DNA of 64,000 bases from Streptomyces drozdowiczii (lineage in GTDB: Bacteria; Actinomycetota; Actinomycetes; Streptomycetales; Streptomycetaceae): contig NZ_CP098740.1 in NCBI RefSeq assembly GCF_026167665.1, positions 2,294,001-2,358,000 on the forward strand, written 5' to 3'. The position numbers and the translations under genes are program-made. The notes beneath the pieces were generated by a model, which saw nothing but the letters and a program-made list of their open reading frames with translations, ran no database searches and was not told the DNA's origin. Below, piece after piece: positions 23,963 to 33,157 of this stretch (position 1 is its first letter; each line of letters opens with the position of its first letter).

Positions 23963-24220
23963 ATGGACTGGCGTCACAACGCCGTTTGTCGTGAGGAAGA
24001 CCCGGAGCTGTTCTTCCCCATCGGCAACACCGGTCCTGCGCTGCTGCAGATCGAGGAAGCCAAGGCCGTCTGCCGTCGCTGCCCCGTCATGGAGCAGTGC
24101 CTGCAGTGGGCGCTCGAGTCCGGCCAGGACTCCGGCGTCTGGGGTGGCCTCAGCGAGGACGAGCGCCGCGCAATGAAGCGCCGCGCCGCTCGCAACCGGG
24201 CGCGCAACGCCAGCGCCTGA
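23963..24220 (+). CDS. wblE: WblE, WhiB-like iron-sulfur regulator
   Basis: An 85-residue WhiB-like protein, essentially the conserved WblE sequence (orthologue of mycobacterial WhiB1). The four cluster cysteines are Cys9, Cys37, Cys40 and Cys46 (CRRCPVMEQC), followed by GVWGG (58-62) and a basic DNA-binding tail (RRAMKRRAARNRARN). WhiB1 proteins bind an NO-sensitive [4Fe-4S] cluster, interact with the primary sigma factor, and are essential in mycobacteria. The ATG at 23963 follows AAGGAGAGG. A strong terminator lies downstream at 24323-24366. Confidence 0.96.
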   Translation: MDWRHNAVCREEDPELFFPIGNTGPALLQIEEAKAVCRRCPVMEQCLQWALESGQDSGVWGGLSEDERRAMKRRAARNRARNASA

Positions 24221-24322
24221 CCGACGCCACCGCTACGAACCTGAGCCAGGCGGCGCGTACAGCGCGTACGTACCACCCCGCCCCCGAGTCGCAGCGCGCA
24301 GTACCCCCGAAGCGCATGCTTG

Positions 24323-24366
24323 ACCGAAGAGCCCGGACCGTTCACCAACGGTCCGGGCTCTTCGGT
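24323..24366. terminator. Strong hairpin between wblE and the histidine kinase gene
   Basis: A 20-bp perfect stem (ACCGAAGAGCCCGGACCGTT and its complement) closes on the loop CACC. It lies between convergent genes and can end both transcripts. Confidence 0.85.
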
Positions 24367-24384
24367 GTGTTCGGGCGGTCCGCG

Positions 24385-25850
24385 CTACTTCTCGCTGCGG
24401 ACCGGGATGTCGAGGACCACCTGCGTCCCGCGCTCCGGCGCCGGCACCATGCCGAAGGTGCCGCCGAGTTCACCCTCGACCAGGGTGCGGACGATCTGGA
24501 GGCCGAGGTTGCCGGCCTTCTGCGGGTCGAACCCCTCGGGCAGACCGCAGCCGTCGTCCTGGACGGTGATGAGCAGCCGCCCCTCGGCGGGCGAGCCGCC
24601 CCGGACCGCCGAGACCTCGACGGTGCCCGACTCCGCGACGGAGAAGGCGTGTTCCAGGGCGTTCTGAAGGACCTCGGTGAGGACCATCGAGAGCGGCGTC
24701 GCGACCTCGGCGTCGAGTATCCCGAAGCGTCCCGTGCGGCGGCAGGTCACCTTGCCCGGCGAGATCTCCGCGACCATGGCGATCACCCGGTCCGCGATGT
24801 CGTCGAACTCCACCCGCTCGTCCAGATTCTGGGACAGCGTCTCGTGGACGATGGCGATCGAACCGACGCGCCGCACCGCCTCGTTGAGCGCCTCGCGGCC
24901 CTGCGGGGAGTCCATCCGGCGGGCCTGGAGGCGCAACAGGGCGGCGACCGTCTGGAGGTTGTTCTTCACCCGGTGGTGGATCTCCCGGATGGTGGCGTCC
25001 TTGGTGATCAACTCGCGCTCGCGGCGGCGCAGTTCCGTCACATCGCGCAGCAGGACCAGGGAGCCGATGCGGACACCCTTGGGCTTGAGCGGGATCGCGC
25101 GCAGCTGGATCACCCCGCCCGCGCACTCCACCTCGAACTCACGGGGGCGTAACCGCTGGCCATCTTGACCAGGGCCTCGTCCACCGGGCCCCGGGACGGG
25201 GCGAGTTCGGCGGTGATCTGGCCGAGGTGCTGGCCGACCAGGTCGGAGGCGAGGCCGAGGCGGTGGTACGCGGAGAGGCCGTTGGGGCTGGCGTACTGCA
25301 CGACCCCGTCGGCGTCCAGCCGGACCAGGCCGTCGCCGACGCGCGGGGACGCGTCCATGTCCACCTGCTGGCCCGGGAAGGGGAAGGCCCCGGCGGCGAT
25401 CATCTGGGCCAGGTCCGACGCGGACTGGAGGTAGGTCAGCTCCAGCCGGGACGGGGTGCGCACGGTGAGGAGGTTGGTGTTGCGCGCGATCACGCCGAGC
25501 ACCCGGCCCTCCCTGCGTACGGGGATCGACTCGACCCGTACGGGCACCTCCTCGCGCCACTCGGGGTCGCCCTCGCGCACGATCCGGCCCTCGTCCAGGG
25601 CGGCGTCCAGGAGGGGGCGGCGGCCGCGCGGGACCAGGTGGCCGACCATGTCGTCCTGGTAGGAGGTCGGGCCGGTGTTGGGCCGCATCTGCGCGACGGA
25701 GACGTACCGCGTGCCGTCGCGGGTGGGGACCCACAGGACGAGGTCGGCGAAGGAGAGGTCGGAGAGCAACTGCCACTCCGAGACCAGCAGGTGGAGCCAC
25801 TCGAGGTCGGTGTCGCTCAGGGCGGTGTGCTGGCGTACGAGGTCGTTCAT
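24385..25850 (-). CDS. PdtaS-like sensor histidine kinase, frameshifted in this sequence
   Basis: A cytoplasmic sensor kinase of the HisKA_2/HWE-related class (PdtaS type). Its order is an N-terminal GAF-like domain (residues 1-135), a PAS domain (VRLDADGVVQYASPNGLSAY), the phosphoacceptor region (REIHHRVKNNLQTVAALLRL) and an ATPase domain with N-box NALEHAF, DDGCGLPEGF and GNLGLQIV. The reading frame breaks in the PAS domain at a run of five G (25143-25147 on the plus strand); one more base joins MASGYAP to REFEVECAGG and gives a 489-residue protein. The mycobacterial homologue works with an RNA-binding antiterminator response regulator. A dre-like site lies 118 bp upstream of the start. Confidence 0.86.
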
Positions 25851-25967
25851 GGAGGGCACGGGTGCGAGCGTACCCGTGGATGCGTACCGGTCCGAACCGG
25901 AAGCGCCGCCCGTACGTGAGGTGAACCGGGGGCCTACATTGGCACCGCGCATGGATGGACACGGCGC

Positions 25968-25983
25968 AGTGGTCTAGTCCACA
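25968..25983. promoter_or_regulatory. dre-like DasR site upstream of the kinase gene
   Basis: AGTGGTCTAGTCCACA matches the dre core (TGGTCTAGACCA) at all but one core position. It is placed just upstream of a possible kinase promoter. Confidence 0.55.
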
Positions 25984-26106
25984 ATGCTTGAGGTAGAACC
26001 TCCGCTCTCCCCGCACAGGAGAGCGGACCGAGGTACCGCGCTCTCTGCCCTGACTGCGCCGGTGCCTCTCCCCCGGCCGGGGGCACCGCACACCGCCGGC
26101 CGAGCC

Positions 26107-26126
26107 GGCCGCCCGCGAGGGCGGCC
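26107..26126 (-). terminator. Hairpin after the SIS-domain gene
   Basis: GGCCGCCC - GCGA - GGGCGGCC, a perfect 8-bp stem with a stable tetraloop, 84 bp beyond the SIS stop codon. Confidence 0.55.
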
Positions 26127-26209
26127 CTACTCCGGGCTGCGGTGCTGGTCGGGCTGAGGGTCCCGGCCCGGCGCCGCGGCCCGCGGGTTCTTCCGGGGCC
26201 TCCCGGAAT

Positions 26210-27280
26210 TCAACGGGTCTCGGTGACCTTCGCGAGCGCGCGCGGCGCGTCCGGGTCCTGGCCCCGCGCGATCGTCACCTCGTACGCCAGCATCTGGAGC
26301 GGCAGGATCTCCAGGACCGGCTGGACCTCCTCCGCCACCCCGGCCGTCGGCAGCACGAACCCCGCGGACGCCGCCGCCACCTGGGCCGCGGGCCCGACGA
26401 CGAAGAGGTCGGCGCCCCGGCCGCGCAGCCGGTCCAGGACGGGCTGAAGGGCCTCGCCGCCCCGGCCGTCGGTCACCACGGCGATCACCGGTGAGATGTT
26501 GTCGACCATCGCGAGGGGGCCGTGCAGCAGGTCGGCGCCGGAGTACGAGAGGGCGGGGATGTAGCTCGTCTCCATGAGCTTCAGGGCGGCTTCCTTGGCC
26601 GTGGGATAGCCGTAGCCCCGCGAGGTGATGACCATGCGCTCGGCGAACCGGTAGCGCGAGGCCAGGGCCCGCACCTCGTCCTTGCGGGCGAGCACCTCCG
26701 CCGCGAGGTCCGGCAGGACACCGGCCGCCGCCCCGTCGCCGCCGCGCAGCCCCTCCACGAAGAGGTACAGCGACAGCAGGGACGCGGTGTACGTCTTGGT
26801 GGCCGGCAGCGCCTTCTCGGGCCCGGCCAGGATGTCGATGTGGTACTCGGAGACGGCCGCGAGCGGGGAGTCCGGGTTGTTGGTCACCGCCAGCGTCACC
26901 GCTCCGGCCTCCCGGGCCGCCTTGGTCGACGCCACCAGGTCGGGCGAGCCGCCGGACTGGCTGACGGTGATGACGAGCACGTCGCGCAGGTCCGGCTTGG
27001 CGCCGTACGCCGTGGTGGTCGACATGGAGGCCAGCCCGCAGGGCAGCCCGAGCGTGATCTCCAGCAGGTACTTCGCGTAGAGCGCGGCGTTGTCGGAGGT
27101 GCCGCGGGCGGTGAGCAGGACGAAGCGCGGGTTCCTGGCCGCGATCCGTTCGGCGGTCTCGCGGACGGCGGGCGCGCCGCGCTCCAGGATGCGGCGGAGC
27201 ATCGCGGGCTGCTCGGCCATCTCGCCCGACATGATGTGGCCGGGCCGTTCGCCGTCACCGGCCGGGTATGGGGCGGACAT
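26210..27280 (-). CDS. SIS-domain sugar-phosphate isomerase/aminotransferase-like protein
   Basis: A 356-residue protein with two SIS (sugar isomerase) domains of the AgaS/GlmS-C type. TARGTSDNAALYAKYLLE and VITVSQSGGSPDLVASTKAA form the first phosphosugar site; ITSRGYGYPTAKEAALKLME and SYSGADLLHGPLAMV form the second. The glutaminase domain of GlmS is missing, so it likely deaminates or isomerises a hexosamine phosphate. It is divergent from nagB across a gap holding a dre site, placing it in amino-sugar catabolism under DasR (inference). The ATG at 27278-27280 has GGGAGG 8 nt upstream. Confidence 0.87.
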   Translation of the reverse strand: MSAPYPAGDGERPGHIMSGEMAEQPAMLRRILERGAPAVRETAERIAARNPRFVLLTARGTSDNAALYAKYLLEITLGLPCGLASMSTTTAYGAKPDLRDVLVITVSQSGGSPDLVASTKAAREAGAVTLAVTNNPDSPLAAVSEYHIDILAGPEKALPATKTYTASLLSLYLFVEGLRGGDGAAAGVLPDLAAEVLARKDEVRALASRYRFAERMVITSRGYGYPTAKEAALKLMETSYIPALSYSGADLLHGPLAMVDNISPVIAVVTDGRGGEALQPVLDRLRGRGADLFVVGPAAQVAAASAGFVLPTAGVAEEVQPVLEILPLQMLAYEVTIARGQDPDAPRALAKVTETR

Positions 27281-27427
27281 GTCTGGTGCCTCCCGGGTGT
27301 CGCGGTGCCTCGCCCAAGTCGAACACGGGGTGCGCGGGGGCCGCCAGCGGGCGGCGGCCGCGTGGGGCGTCCGGGTGCCGGTACGGGCCCCTCGGAGCGG
27401 GCCCGAGTCTGCTAGATTGGGACCTTG

Positions 27428-27443
27428 ATTGGTCTATACCACA
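27428..27443. promoter_or_regulatory. dre (DasR operator) between nagB and the SIS gene
   Basis: ATTGGTCTATACCACA is close to the dre consensus ACTGGTCTAGACCAGT. It ends 34 bp before nagB and is the expected DasR site controlling it, perhaps the divergent SIS gene too. Confidence 0.8.
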
Positions 27444-27477
27444 TATCGTCACTCTCGATCGGATCGGCAGGCCCCGC

Positions 27478-28263
27478 GTGGAAGTTGTCATCGTCCCGGA
27501 CGCCAAGGCAGGCGGCGAGCTGATCGCGGGGGCCATCGGCGCCCTGCTCGGCCGCAAGCCCGACGCCCTTCTCGGCGTTGCCACCGGCTCTACCCCGCTG
27601 CCCATCTACCAGGCCCTCGCGGACCTGGTCCGTTCCGGTGCCGTGGACGCCTCGCGCGCCCGCGTCTGCCAGCTGGACGAGTACGTCGGACTGCCGGCGG
27701 GCCACCCGGAGTCGTACCGCTCCGTGGTGCTGCGCGAGGTGGTCGAACCGCTCGGGCTCTCCGAGGCCGCGTTCATGGGCCCCGACGGCTCCGCCGAGGA
27801 CGTCCAGGCGGCCTGCGAGGCGTACGACAAGGCGCTGGCCGAGGCCGGCGGGGTCGACCTCCAGCTGCTGGGCATCGGCACCGACGGGCACATCGGCTTC
27901 AACGAGCCCTGCTCCTCGCTCGCCTCCCGCACCCGGATCAAGACGCTCACCGAGCAGACCCGGGTCGACAACGCGCGCTTCTTCGACAACGACATCGACC
28001 AGGTGCCGCACCACGTCATCACCCAGGGCATCGGCACGATCCTGGAGGCCCGCCACCCGATCCTGCTCGCGACGGGCGAGGGCAAGGCGGACGCGGTGGC
28101 CGCGACGGTGGAGGGACCGGTCGCCTCGATCGTGCCCGCCTCGGCGCTCCAGCTGCACCCGCACGCGACGGTGGTCGTGGACGAGGCGGCGGCGTCGAAG
28201 CTGAAGCTGGCGGACTACTTCCGCGCGACGTACGCGGCGAAGCCGGCCTGGCAGGGGCTGTAG
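27478..28263 (+). CDS. nagB: Glucosamine-6-phosphate deaminase
   Basis: A 261-residue enzyme converting glucosamine-6-phosphate to fructose-6-phosphate and ammonia, the last step of N-acetylglucosamine use. LLGVATGSTPLPIYQALADL, CQLDEYVGL (catalytic Asp/Glu region) and LGIGTDGHIGFNEP (catalytic His) are all present. The start is GTG 27478, giving MEVVIVPDAKAGG as in other Streptomyces; GCAGG lies upstream. The dre site in the promoter puts it in the DasR regulon. Its substrate is an effector of DasR, so NagB activity feeds back on the regulon. Confidence 0.95.
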   Translation: MEVVIVPDAKAGGELIAGAIGALLGRKPDALLGVATGSTPLPIYQALADLVRSGAVDASRARVCQLDEYVGLPAGHPESYRSVVLREVVEPLGLSEAAFMGPDGSAEDVQAACEAYDKALAEAGGVDLQLLGIGTDGHIGFNEPCSSLASRTRIKTLTEQTRVDNARFFDNDIDQVPHHVITQGIGTILEARHPILLATGEGKADAVAATVEGPVASIVPASALQLHPHATVVVDEAAASKLKLADYFRATYAAKPAWQGL

Positions 28264-28271
28264 TTCCTACG

Positions 28272-28312
28272 CGAGAGGGCCGGGACACCGCGGTGGTGTC
28301 CCGGCCCTCTCG
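28272..28312. terminator. Bidirectional terminator between nagB and dasD
   Basis: An 18-bp perfect stem (CGAGAGGGCCGGGACACC and its complement) closes on a 5-nt loop between convergent genes. Confidence 0.85.
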
Positions 28313-28323
28313 TATGTGCGGGG

Positions 28324-29859
28324 TCAGCTCCCGGCGATGATCTCCGCCGCCGCCCGGCCGCAGACGCGGGCGGCGCCGTGCGTCGCGATGTGCAGCGCTC
28401 CCCGGGGCCCGGCCTGGGGGACGCCCATCTCGACCACGACGGTGTCCGGGCGCGCCGCGAGCAGCGCGTCCAGGGCCTCGGTCATCCACGCGTGGCGGTG
28501 GGCGTCGCGGACCACGGCGACGATGCGCCGGTCCCCCGCCGCCCGGAGCGCGGCCTCGGCCGGGGCCGCGGAGTCCCCGTCGTAGGTGCCGGTCTCCGTG
28601 CCGGGGACGAGCCGGGACAGCTCGGCCGCGAGGCCCCAGGGGGTCTCGTCGCCGACCGCGATGTTCGCGACCGGGGTGAAGGCGGCCACGTACGCCGGAC
28701 CGGTGAGAGGTGCGGCCTCGCCGGTCACCTTCACCGCGCGGCGGGCGGCGACCAGGCCGATGTCCGAGGCGATGCCGGTGTTCTGTGCGGTGCCGGGCGC
28801 GGTCCCCTCCTGTGCTGCCGCGCCCGGCTCCCGTACAGCCCCCCTGGCCTCCCGCGTCCAGGACGCGAGGGCCCGCACCCGGGCAGCGGCATCGGCGAGC
28901 CGCTCCTCGGGAAGTTCACCGGAGCGCACCGCCGCGACCAGCGCGTCGCGCAGCCGCAGCACGGTGCTGTCGTCGTCGAGCCCGCCGCCGACGCAGAGCG
29001 CGTCGGCACCGGCCGCGACGGCGAGGACGGAGCCGCGTTCGATCCCGTACGTCGAGGCGATGGCCTGCATCTCCACGGCGTCGGTCACGATGAGCCCCTG
29101 GTACCCCAGCTCCTCGCGCAGCAGACCCGTGAGGATCTGGGGGCTGAGGGTGGCCGGGCGGTGCGGGTCGAGCGCGGGCAGCAGGATGTGCGCGCTCATC
29201 ACCGACTTGGAGCCGGCCGCGATGGCCGCCCGGAAGGGGACGAGCTCCCGGGCGTGCAGGGTCTCCAGGTCGACGTCGATGCGGGGCAGCGCGTGGTGCG
29301 AGTCGACCGCGGTGTCGCCGTGCCCGGGGAAGTGCTTGGTGCAGGCGGCGACGCCGGCGGCCTGGAGGCCCTCCACGTACGCCGCGGTGTGCCGGGCGAC
29401 CAGGTGCGGGTCGGCGCCGAAGGAGCGGACGCCGATGACGGGGTTGCCCGGGTTGGAGTTGACGTCCGCGGACGGGGCCCAGTTGAGGTTGACCCCGCAC
29501 TCGGCGAGCCGGCGGCCCAGCTCGTGGGCGACGGCCCGGGTCAGCTCGGTGTCGTCCACCGCGCCGAGCGCCAGGTTGCCGGGGAAGGAGGAGCCGTGCC
29601 GCACCTCGAGGCGGGTGACGTCGCCGCCCTCCTCGTCGATGGCGACGAGCACGTCGTCCCGCTCGGCCCTGAGCTGGGCGGTGAGCGCGGCGAGCTGCTC
29701 GGGCGTCTCGATGTTGCGGCCGAACAGGCCGACGGAGGAGAGTCCTTCGCCGACCCGGCGCAGCAGCCACTCGGGCGCCGAGGTGCCGGTGAAGCCGGGC
29801 TGCAGCACGGCGAGCGCGTCACGGGTGACGGTGTCCGTGGTGGAGGTGAGGGTGGTCAT
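28324..29859 (-). CDS. dasD: Beta-N-acetylglucosaminidase, GH3 (NagZ type)
   Basis: A 511-residue family 3 glycoside hydrolase. The NagZ signature KHFPGHGDTAVDSHHALPRI (with the catalytic His-Asp pair) and TDAVEMQAIAS with the nucleophile Asp are clear; LVAIDEEGGDVTRLE is also typical. There is no signal peptide, so it acts inside the cell on imported chitobiose or muropeptide fragments. The C-terminal 150 residues form the accessory domain. It lies 9 bp downstream of dasC, at the end of the dasABC transport cluster, consistent with splitting chitobiose after uptake. Confidence 0.93.
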   Translation of the reverse strand: MTTLTSTTDTVTRDALAVLQPGFTGTSAPEWLLRRVGEGLSSVGLFGRNIETPEQLAALTAQLRAERDDVLVAIDEEGGDVTRLEVRHGSSFPGNLALGAVDDTELTRAVAHELGRRLAECGVNLNWAPSADVNSNPGNPVIGVRSFGADPHLVARHTAAYVEGLQAAGVAACTKHFPGHGDTAVDSHHALPRIDVDLETLHARELVPFRAAIAAGSKSVMSAHILLPALDPHRPATLSPQILTGLLREELGYQGLIVTDAVEMQAIASTYGIERGSVLAVAAGADALCVGGGLDDDSTVLRLRDALVAAVRSGELPEERLADAAARVRALASWTREARGAVREPGAAAQEGTAPGTAQNTGIASDIGLVAARRAVKVTGEAAPLTGPAYVAAFTPVANIAVGDETPWGLAAELSRLVPGTETGTYDGDSAAPAEAALRAAGDRRIVAVVRDAHRHAWMTEALDALLAARPDTVVVEMGVPQAGPRGALHIATHGAARVCGRAAAEIIAGS

Positions 29860-29868
29860 GGGGCGGCG

Positions 29869-30732
29869 TTATCCCTTCACGGCGCCGGAGGTGAGCCCCG
29901 CGGCCATCTTCTTCTGCACGAACATGAAGAAGATGACGACCGGAAGAGCGATCATGGTGGACGCCGCCATCAGGGCGCCGTAGTCCGTACCGCGCTCACT
30001 GGTGAACGTCATCAGCCACACGTTGAGCGTGTACTTGGAGTTGTCGTTGATCAGGATGTAGGCGAAGAGGTACTCGTTCCAGGCGTTCACCAGCGCGAAG
30101 ATCGACGCGGCGGCGAGGCCGGGGGCGAGCAGCGGCAGGATCACCCGGCGGAAGGCGCCGAAGCGGGTGCAGCCGTCCACCATGGCGGACTCCTCCAGCT
30201 CCACCGGGATGTTCACCACGAAGCCGCGGATCATGATCGTCGCGAACGGCAGCGTGGAGACCAGGTAGACGACGATCAGGCTCCAGTACTCGTCGATGCC
30301 GCCCATGGCGTTGAGCTGGGCGTAGATCGGGATGAGCATCGCCGTCGGCGGGAGCATCTGGACCAGGATGAGGATGAGGACCAGGGGCTTGCGGCCGAAG
30401 AAGCGGAACCGGCCGATGGCCAGGGCCGCCAGGGTGGCGATGACCATGCCGCCGAGGACGGCGGTGATCGTGACGATGAGGCTGGACTGGACCGCGGTGC
30501 CGAAGTTCGGCTGGTCGACGGCCTTGACGAAGTTGTCGAAGGTGATCGACGAGGGCCACAGGGTCTGGTCGTACGAGCGGATCTCGCGGCTGGGCCGCAG
30601 GGCGCTGACGACCAGCCAGTAGACCGGGAAGACCATGACCAGGGCGATGCCGAGGCCGAGGATGTTCAGGCCGACCCGGGTCTTCTTGCGGTCCGGGCGC
30701 AGGACCTGAGGTGTGTCGGTCGTGGTGCTCAT
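29869..30732 (-). CDS. dasC: DasC, ABC sugar permease
   Basis: A 287-residue permease of the MalG type with six transmembrane helices; the EAA loop contacting the ATPase is visible as ELEESAMVDGCTRFGAFRRV. It forms the membrane channel of the N,N'-diacetylchitobiose importer with DasB; the ATPase subunit (MsiK) is shared and encoded elsewhere in Streptomyces. The ATG overlaps the dasB stop by 4 bp (ATGA). Regulation is expected through the dre sites before dasA. Confidence 0.93.
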   Translation of the reverse strand: MSTTTDTPQVLRPDRKKTRVGLNILGLGIALVMVFPVYWLVVSALRPSREIRSYDQTLWPSSITFDNFVKAVDQPNFGTAVQSSLIVTITAVLGGMVIATLAALAIGRFRFFGRKPLVLILILVQMLPPTAMLIPIYAQLNAMGGIDEYWSLIVVYLVSTLPFATIMIRGFVVNIPVELEESAMVDGCTRFGAFRRVILPLLAPGLAAASIFALVNAWNEYLFAYILINDNSKYTLNVWLMTFTSERGTDYGALMAASTMIALPVVIFFMFVQKKMAAGLTSGAVKG

Positions 30733-31742
30733 TCGACCTCTCCCGTCTTCATGAGCTGGCGCAGGTAGTACACGGCCACCGCGGACAGCAGGATCACCGT
30801 GATCAGGGCGATGGCGGAACCCTGGCTGAAGGAGGTGGACTCGAACGCCTTGGAGTACGAGTAGAGGCCGAGGGTCTCGTACTCGGGCTCGGGCTTGCTG
30901 CCGCGCAGCAGCCAGATCTGGCCGAAGACGTTGAAGTCCCAGATCACCGACAGCGTGGAGACCATGGAGAAGACCGGCTTGATGACCGGCCAGGTCACGT
31001 AGCGGAAGACCCCGAAGCTGGTGGCGCCGTCGAGCGAGGCGGCCTCCTCCAGCTCCTGGGGGACCTGGGTGAGGGCCGCGTACAGCGTGACGACGACGAA
31101 CGGGATGGCGCCCCAGACGACCAGCAGGGTGATGATCGCGAAGCCCTGGACCGGGTTGAGGTACCAGTTGTGGCCGAGCCAGTCCTCGCCCACGACCTTC
31201 GCGATGAGGGTGTTGATGAGGCCGTAGTCGGAGTCGGCCATGAACCGGAAGATGGAGGCGGCGACCATCAGCGGCATCGACCAGGCGGCGATCAGGCAGA
31301 AGGTCAGGATGAGCCGCACCCAGGTGGACAGCCGGCGCATCAGCAGGGAGATCAGCAGGCCGATGCCCATGGTCAGCGTCACGCAGACGGCCATGAAGAC
31401 GACGGTGCGGAAGGTCACCCACCAGAACTCGGAGTCGCCGAGGATGTTGGTGAACTGGTCGAAGCCGACCCAGGGTGCGGGATCACCGGTCCACAGCTCG
31501 CGCCTCCCCATGTCCTGGAAGGACATGATGACGGTCTTGGCGAGCGGGTAGAGGTAGACGGCGGCGATCGCCACGATCGCCGGGAGGATCAGGAGGTAGG
31601 GCAGCAGTTCGCCCTTCTTCCGCTTCCTCTTCTGCTTCAGGGGAGCGTTGCCGCCCTCGTCGGACAGGGGGCTCCCGTCCGCCTGGGGATCACGTGGTAC
31701 GGGGACCGGTGGCCCGGCGGCCTTGGTATCGGCGGCAGTCAC
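30729..31742 (-). CDS. dasB: DasB, ABC sugar permease
   Basis: A 337-residue permease of the MalF type with six main transmembrane helices after a charged N-terminal tail (QKRKRKKGELLPYLLILPAI). The EAA loop reads ELEEAASLDGATSFGVFRYV. It pairs with DasC, and an ATGA overlap couples their translation. A stable hairpin in the 116-bp gap after dasA probably lowers its expression relative to the binding protein. The start is GTG at 31740-31742. Confidence 0.93.
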   Translation of the reverse strand: MTAADTKAAGPPVPVPRDPQADGSPLSDEGGNAPLKQKRKRKKGELLPYLLILPAIVAIAAVYLYPLAKTVIMSFQDMGRRELWTGDPAPWVGFDQFTNILGDSEFWWVTFRTVVFMAVCVTLTMGIGLLISLLMRRLSTWVRLILTFCLIAAWSMPLMVAASIFRFMADSDYGLINTLIAKVVGEDWLGHNWYLNPVQGFAIITLLVVWGAIPFVVVTLYAALTQVPQELEEAASLDGATSFGVFRYVTWPVIKPVFSMVSTLSVIWDFNVFGQIWLLRGSKPEPEYETLGLYSYSKAFESTSFSQGSAIALITVILLSAVAVYYLRQLMKTGEVE

Positions 31743-31809
31743 GTGGCTGACCTTCCATCGCGGGTCCGAGGCAGCCCCCCGGAAAACACGGCGTTCTTGA
31801 GCTGAAGCG

Positions 31810-31843
31810 GGCGGGGGCCGCGGCGCAGTGCCGGGCCCCCGCC
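31810..31843 (-). terminator. Attenuating hairpin between dasA and dasB
   Basis: GGCGGGGGCC pairs with GGCCCCCGCC, with an inner CGGC/GCCG. Its place between the binding-protein gene and the permease genes fits partial termination giving more DasA than DasBC. Confidence 0.65.
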
Positions 31844-31858
31844 TGGCGATCAGAAGGC

Positions 31859-33157
31859 TCAGGCCTTCTTGTTGATCAGTGCGTCGATCTCGCTGTCGGC
31901 CTTCTTGGTGGCGTCGGCGACGGACGTGCCCTTGAGGATCTTCAGGAGCATGTTCTCCAGAATCTCCTCCTTCTCGATGGAGGCCCAGCCCGGAGCGATC
32001 GGCGTGAACCAGGCGTCCGGCACCGCGTTGGCGATGGCGGCCGTCTCGGGCTTGGCCTTCAGCGGCTCAAGCTGCTTCTCGTTGTTCGGGAGGATGTTCT
32101 TCGACGCGAGGACGTCCATGGACTTCGCGTTGGTGAAGAGGGAGATCCACTCCTCGCCCAGGTCCTGGACCTTGGACTTGGAGATGGTGGCGAGGTCGGA
32201 GCCGCCGATGAAGGACGGGAGCGCCTTGCCGTTCGGGCCGGGCATACCGGCCGTGGCGATCTTGCCGTCGAGCTTCGGGTTGCCGTTCTCACCCGTGGTG
32301 ACGCTGCCGGCCTCCCAGGCCTGGCCGTAGATGACCGCGGCCTTCTCGTTGGCCATGACGTTGGCGTGGTCCTGCTCGTCCTTCGTCTGGTCGGCCTTGT
32401 TGTACTTCTTGACCAGGTCGACGAAGTGCTGGATGCCCTTCTGCGCCTCGGGGGTGGAGAGGGTGGCCTTCCACTCCTTCGAGCCCTCGTCGTACTTGGC
32501 GATCTGGCCGCCCTCGGCTGCGACGTAGGACATCGCGGCGTACCAGTAACGGCCCGGGTAGTACAGGGACGAGGCGCGCTTGTCCTTCTTCGCGAGCTCG
32601 GCCTGGACCTTGTCCATCGCCTTGAGGAAGTCGTCCTCGTTCTGCGGGAGGGTGTCGCTGCCGGTACCGGCCTTCAGCATGTCCTTGTTGTAGACCGCGA
32701 GGCGGGCGGAGGCGTAGTAAGGAACGCAGTAGATCTTGCCCTCGTAGGAGCAGGTGTCCTTCAGACCCTTGATCCAGGTGTCCGAGTTCTCGTACTTCGA
32801 GGTGTCGATCTCGCCGAGCGCGCCGTTGAGGATGTACTGCATGGTCTCGGTGTTGCCGAGTTCGACAACGTCCGGGAACTTGTCGCCACCGAGGGAGGTG
32901 TCGAGCTTCTTGACCTTGTCAGCCCAGCCCTGGTACTGGATCTTGACGTTGACGTTCGGGTACTTCTTCTTGAACTGGGCGTTGACGTCCTTCACCAGTT
33001 CCGGCCAGGTCGACTGGGCCTCGCCCATGAGCCAGACAGTCAGGTCTTCCTTGCGGTCCTTCGGGTCCTTCGAGGACGTCTTGTCGTCCGAACCACACGC
33101 CGCGATGGAAACCAACATGCCCGCGACGCCGATCGCCGCGATGAGCTTGCGCTTCAC
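31859..33157 (-). CDS. dasA: DasA, chitobiose-binding lipoprotein
   Basis: A 432-residue extracellular solute-binding protein (family 1). The lipoprotein signal is clear: MKRKLIAAIGVAGMLVSIAAC with the lipobox Cys, then a Ser/Asp/Lys-rich linker. The mature part has the typical VVELGNTETMQYI and AYNKDM-like hinge segments (AVYNKDMLKAG). It captures N,N'-diacetylchitobiose (S. coelicolor DasA) for the DasBC permease and is needed for normal development there. Two dre-like sites lie upstream, between it and the divergent dasR gene, so it is a direct DasR target. Confidence 0.95.
   Translation of the reverse strand: MKRKLIAAIGVAGMLVSIAACGSDDKTSSKDPKDRKEDLTVWLMGEAQSTWPELVKDVNAQFKKKYPNVNVKIQYQGWADKVKKLDTSLGGDKFPDVVELGNTETMQYILNGALGEIDTSKYENSDTWIKGLKDTCSYEGKIYCVPYYASARLAVYNKDMLKAGTGSDTLPQNEDDFLKAMDKVQAELAKKDKRASSLYYPGRYWYAAMSYVAAEGGQIAKYDEGSKEWKATLSTPEAQKGIQHFVDLVKKYNKADQTKDEQDHANVMANEKAAVIYGQAWEAGSVTTGENGNPKLDGKIATAGMPGPNGKALPSFIGGSDLATISKSKVQDLGEEWISLFTNAKSMDVLASKNILPNNEKQLEPLKAKPETAAIANAVPDAWFTPIAPGWASIEKEEILENMLLKILKGTSVADATKKADSEIDALINKKA

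Larger units (their letters stand above)
25851..26209. other. Structured non-coding region upstream of the kinase
   Basis: These 359 bases hold no credible gene. They contain a dre-like operator (25968-25983), a perfect 9-bp hairpin CCGCTCTCC-N7-GGAGAGCGG (26002-26026), a second G/C-rich hairpin around 26066-26092 (GGTGCC/GGCACC) and a terminator hairpin at 26107-26126. Some of this is the end of the SIS transcript; the hairpin next to the dre site is unexplained. Confidence 0.55.

Noticed and set aside
25950..26030. A tRNA-like look of the sequence around the dre site (GGCGCAGTGGTCTAGTCC)
   Set aside because: It resembles a D-arm by chance; no anticodon stem, T-arm or matching acceptor can be drawn.
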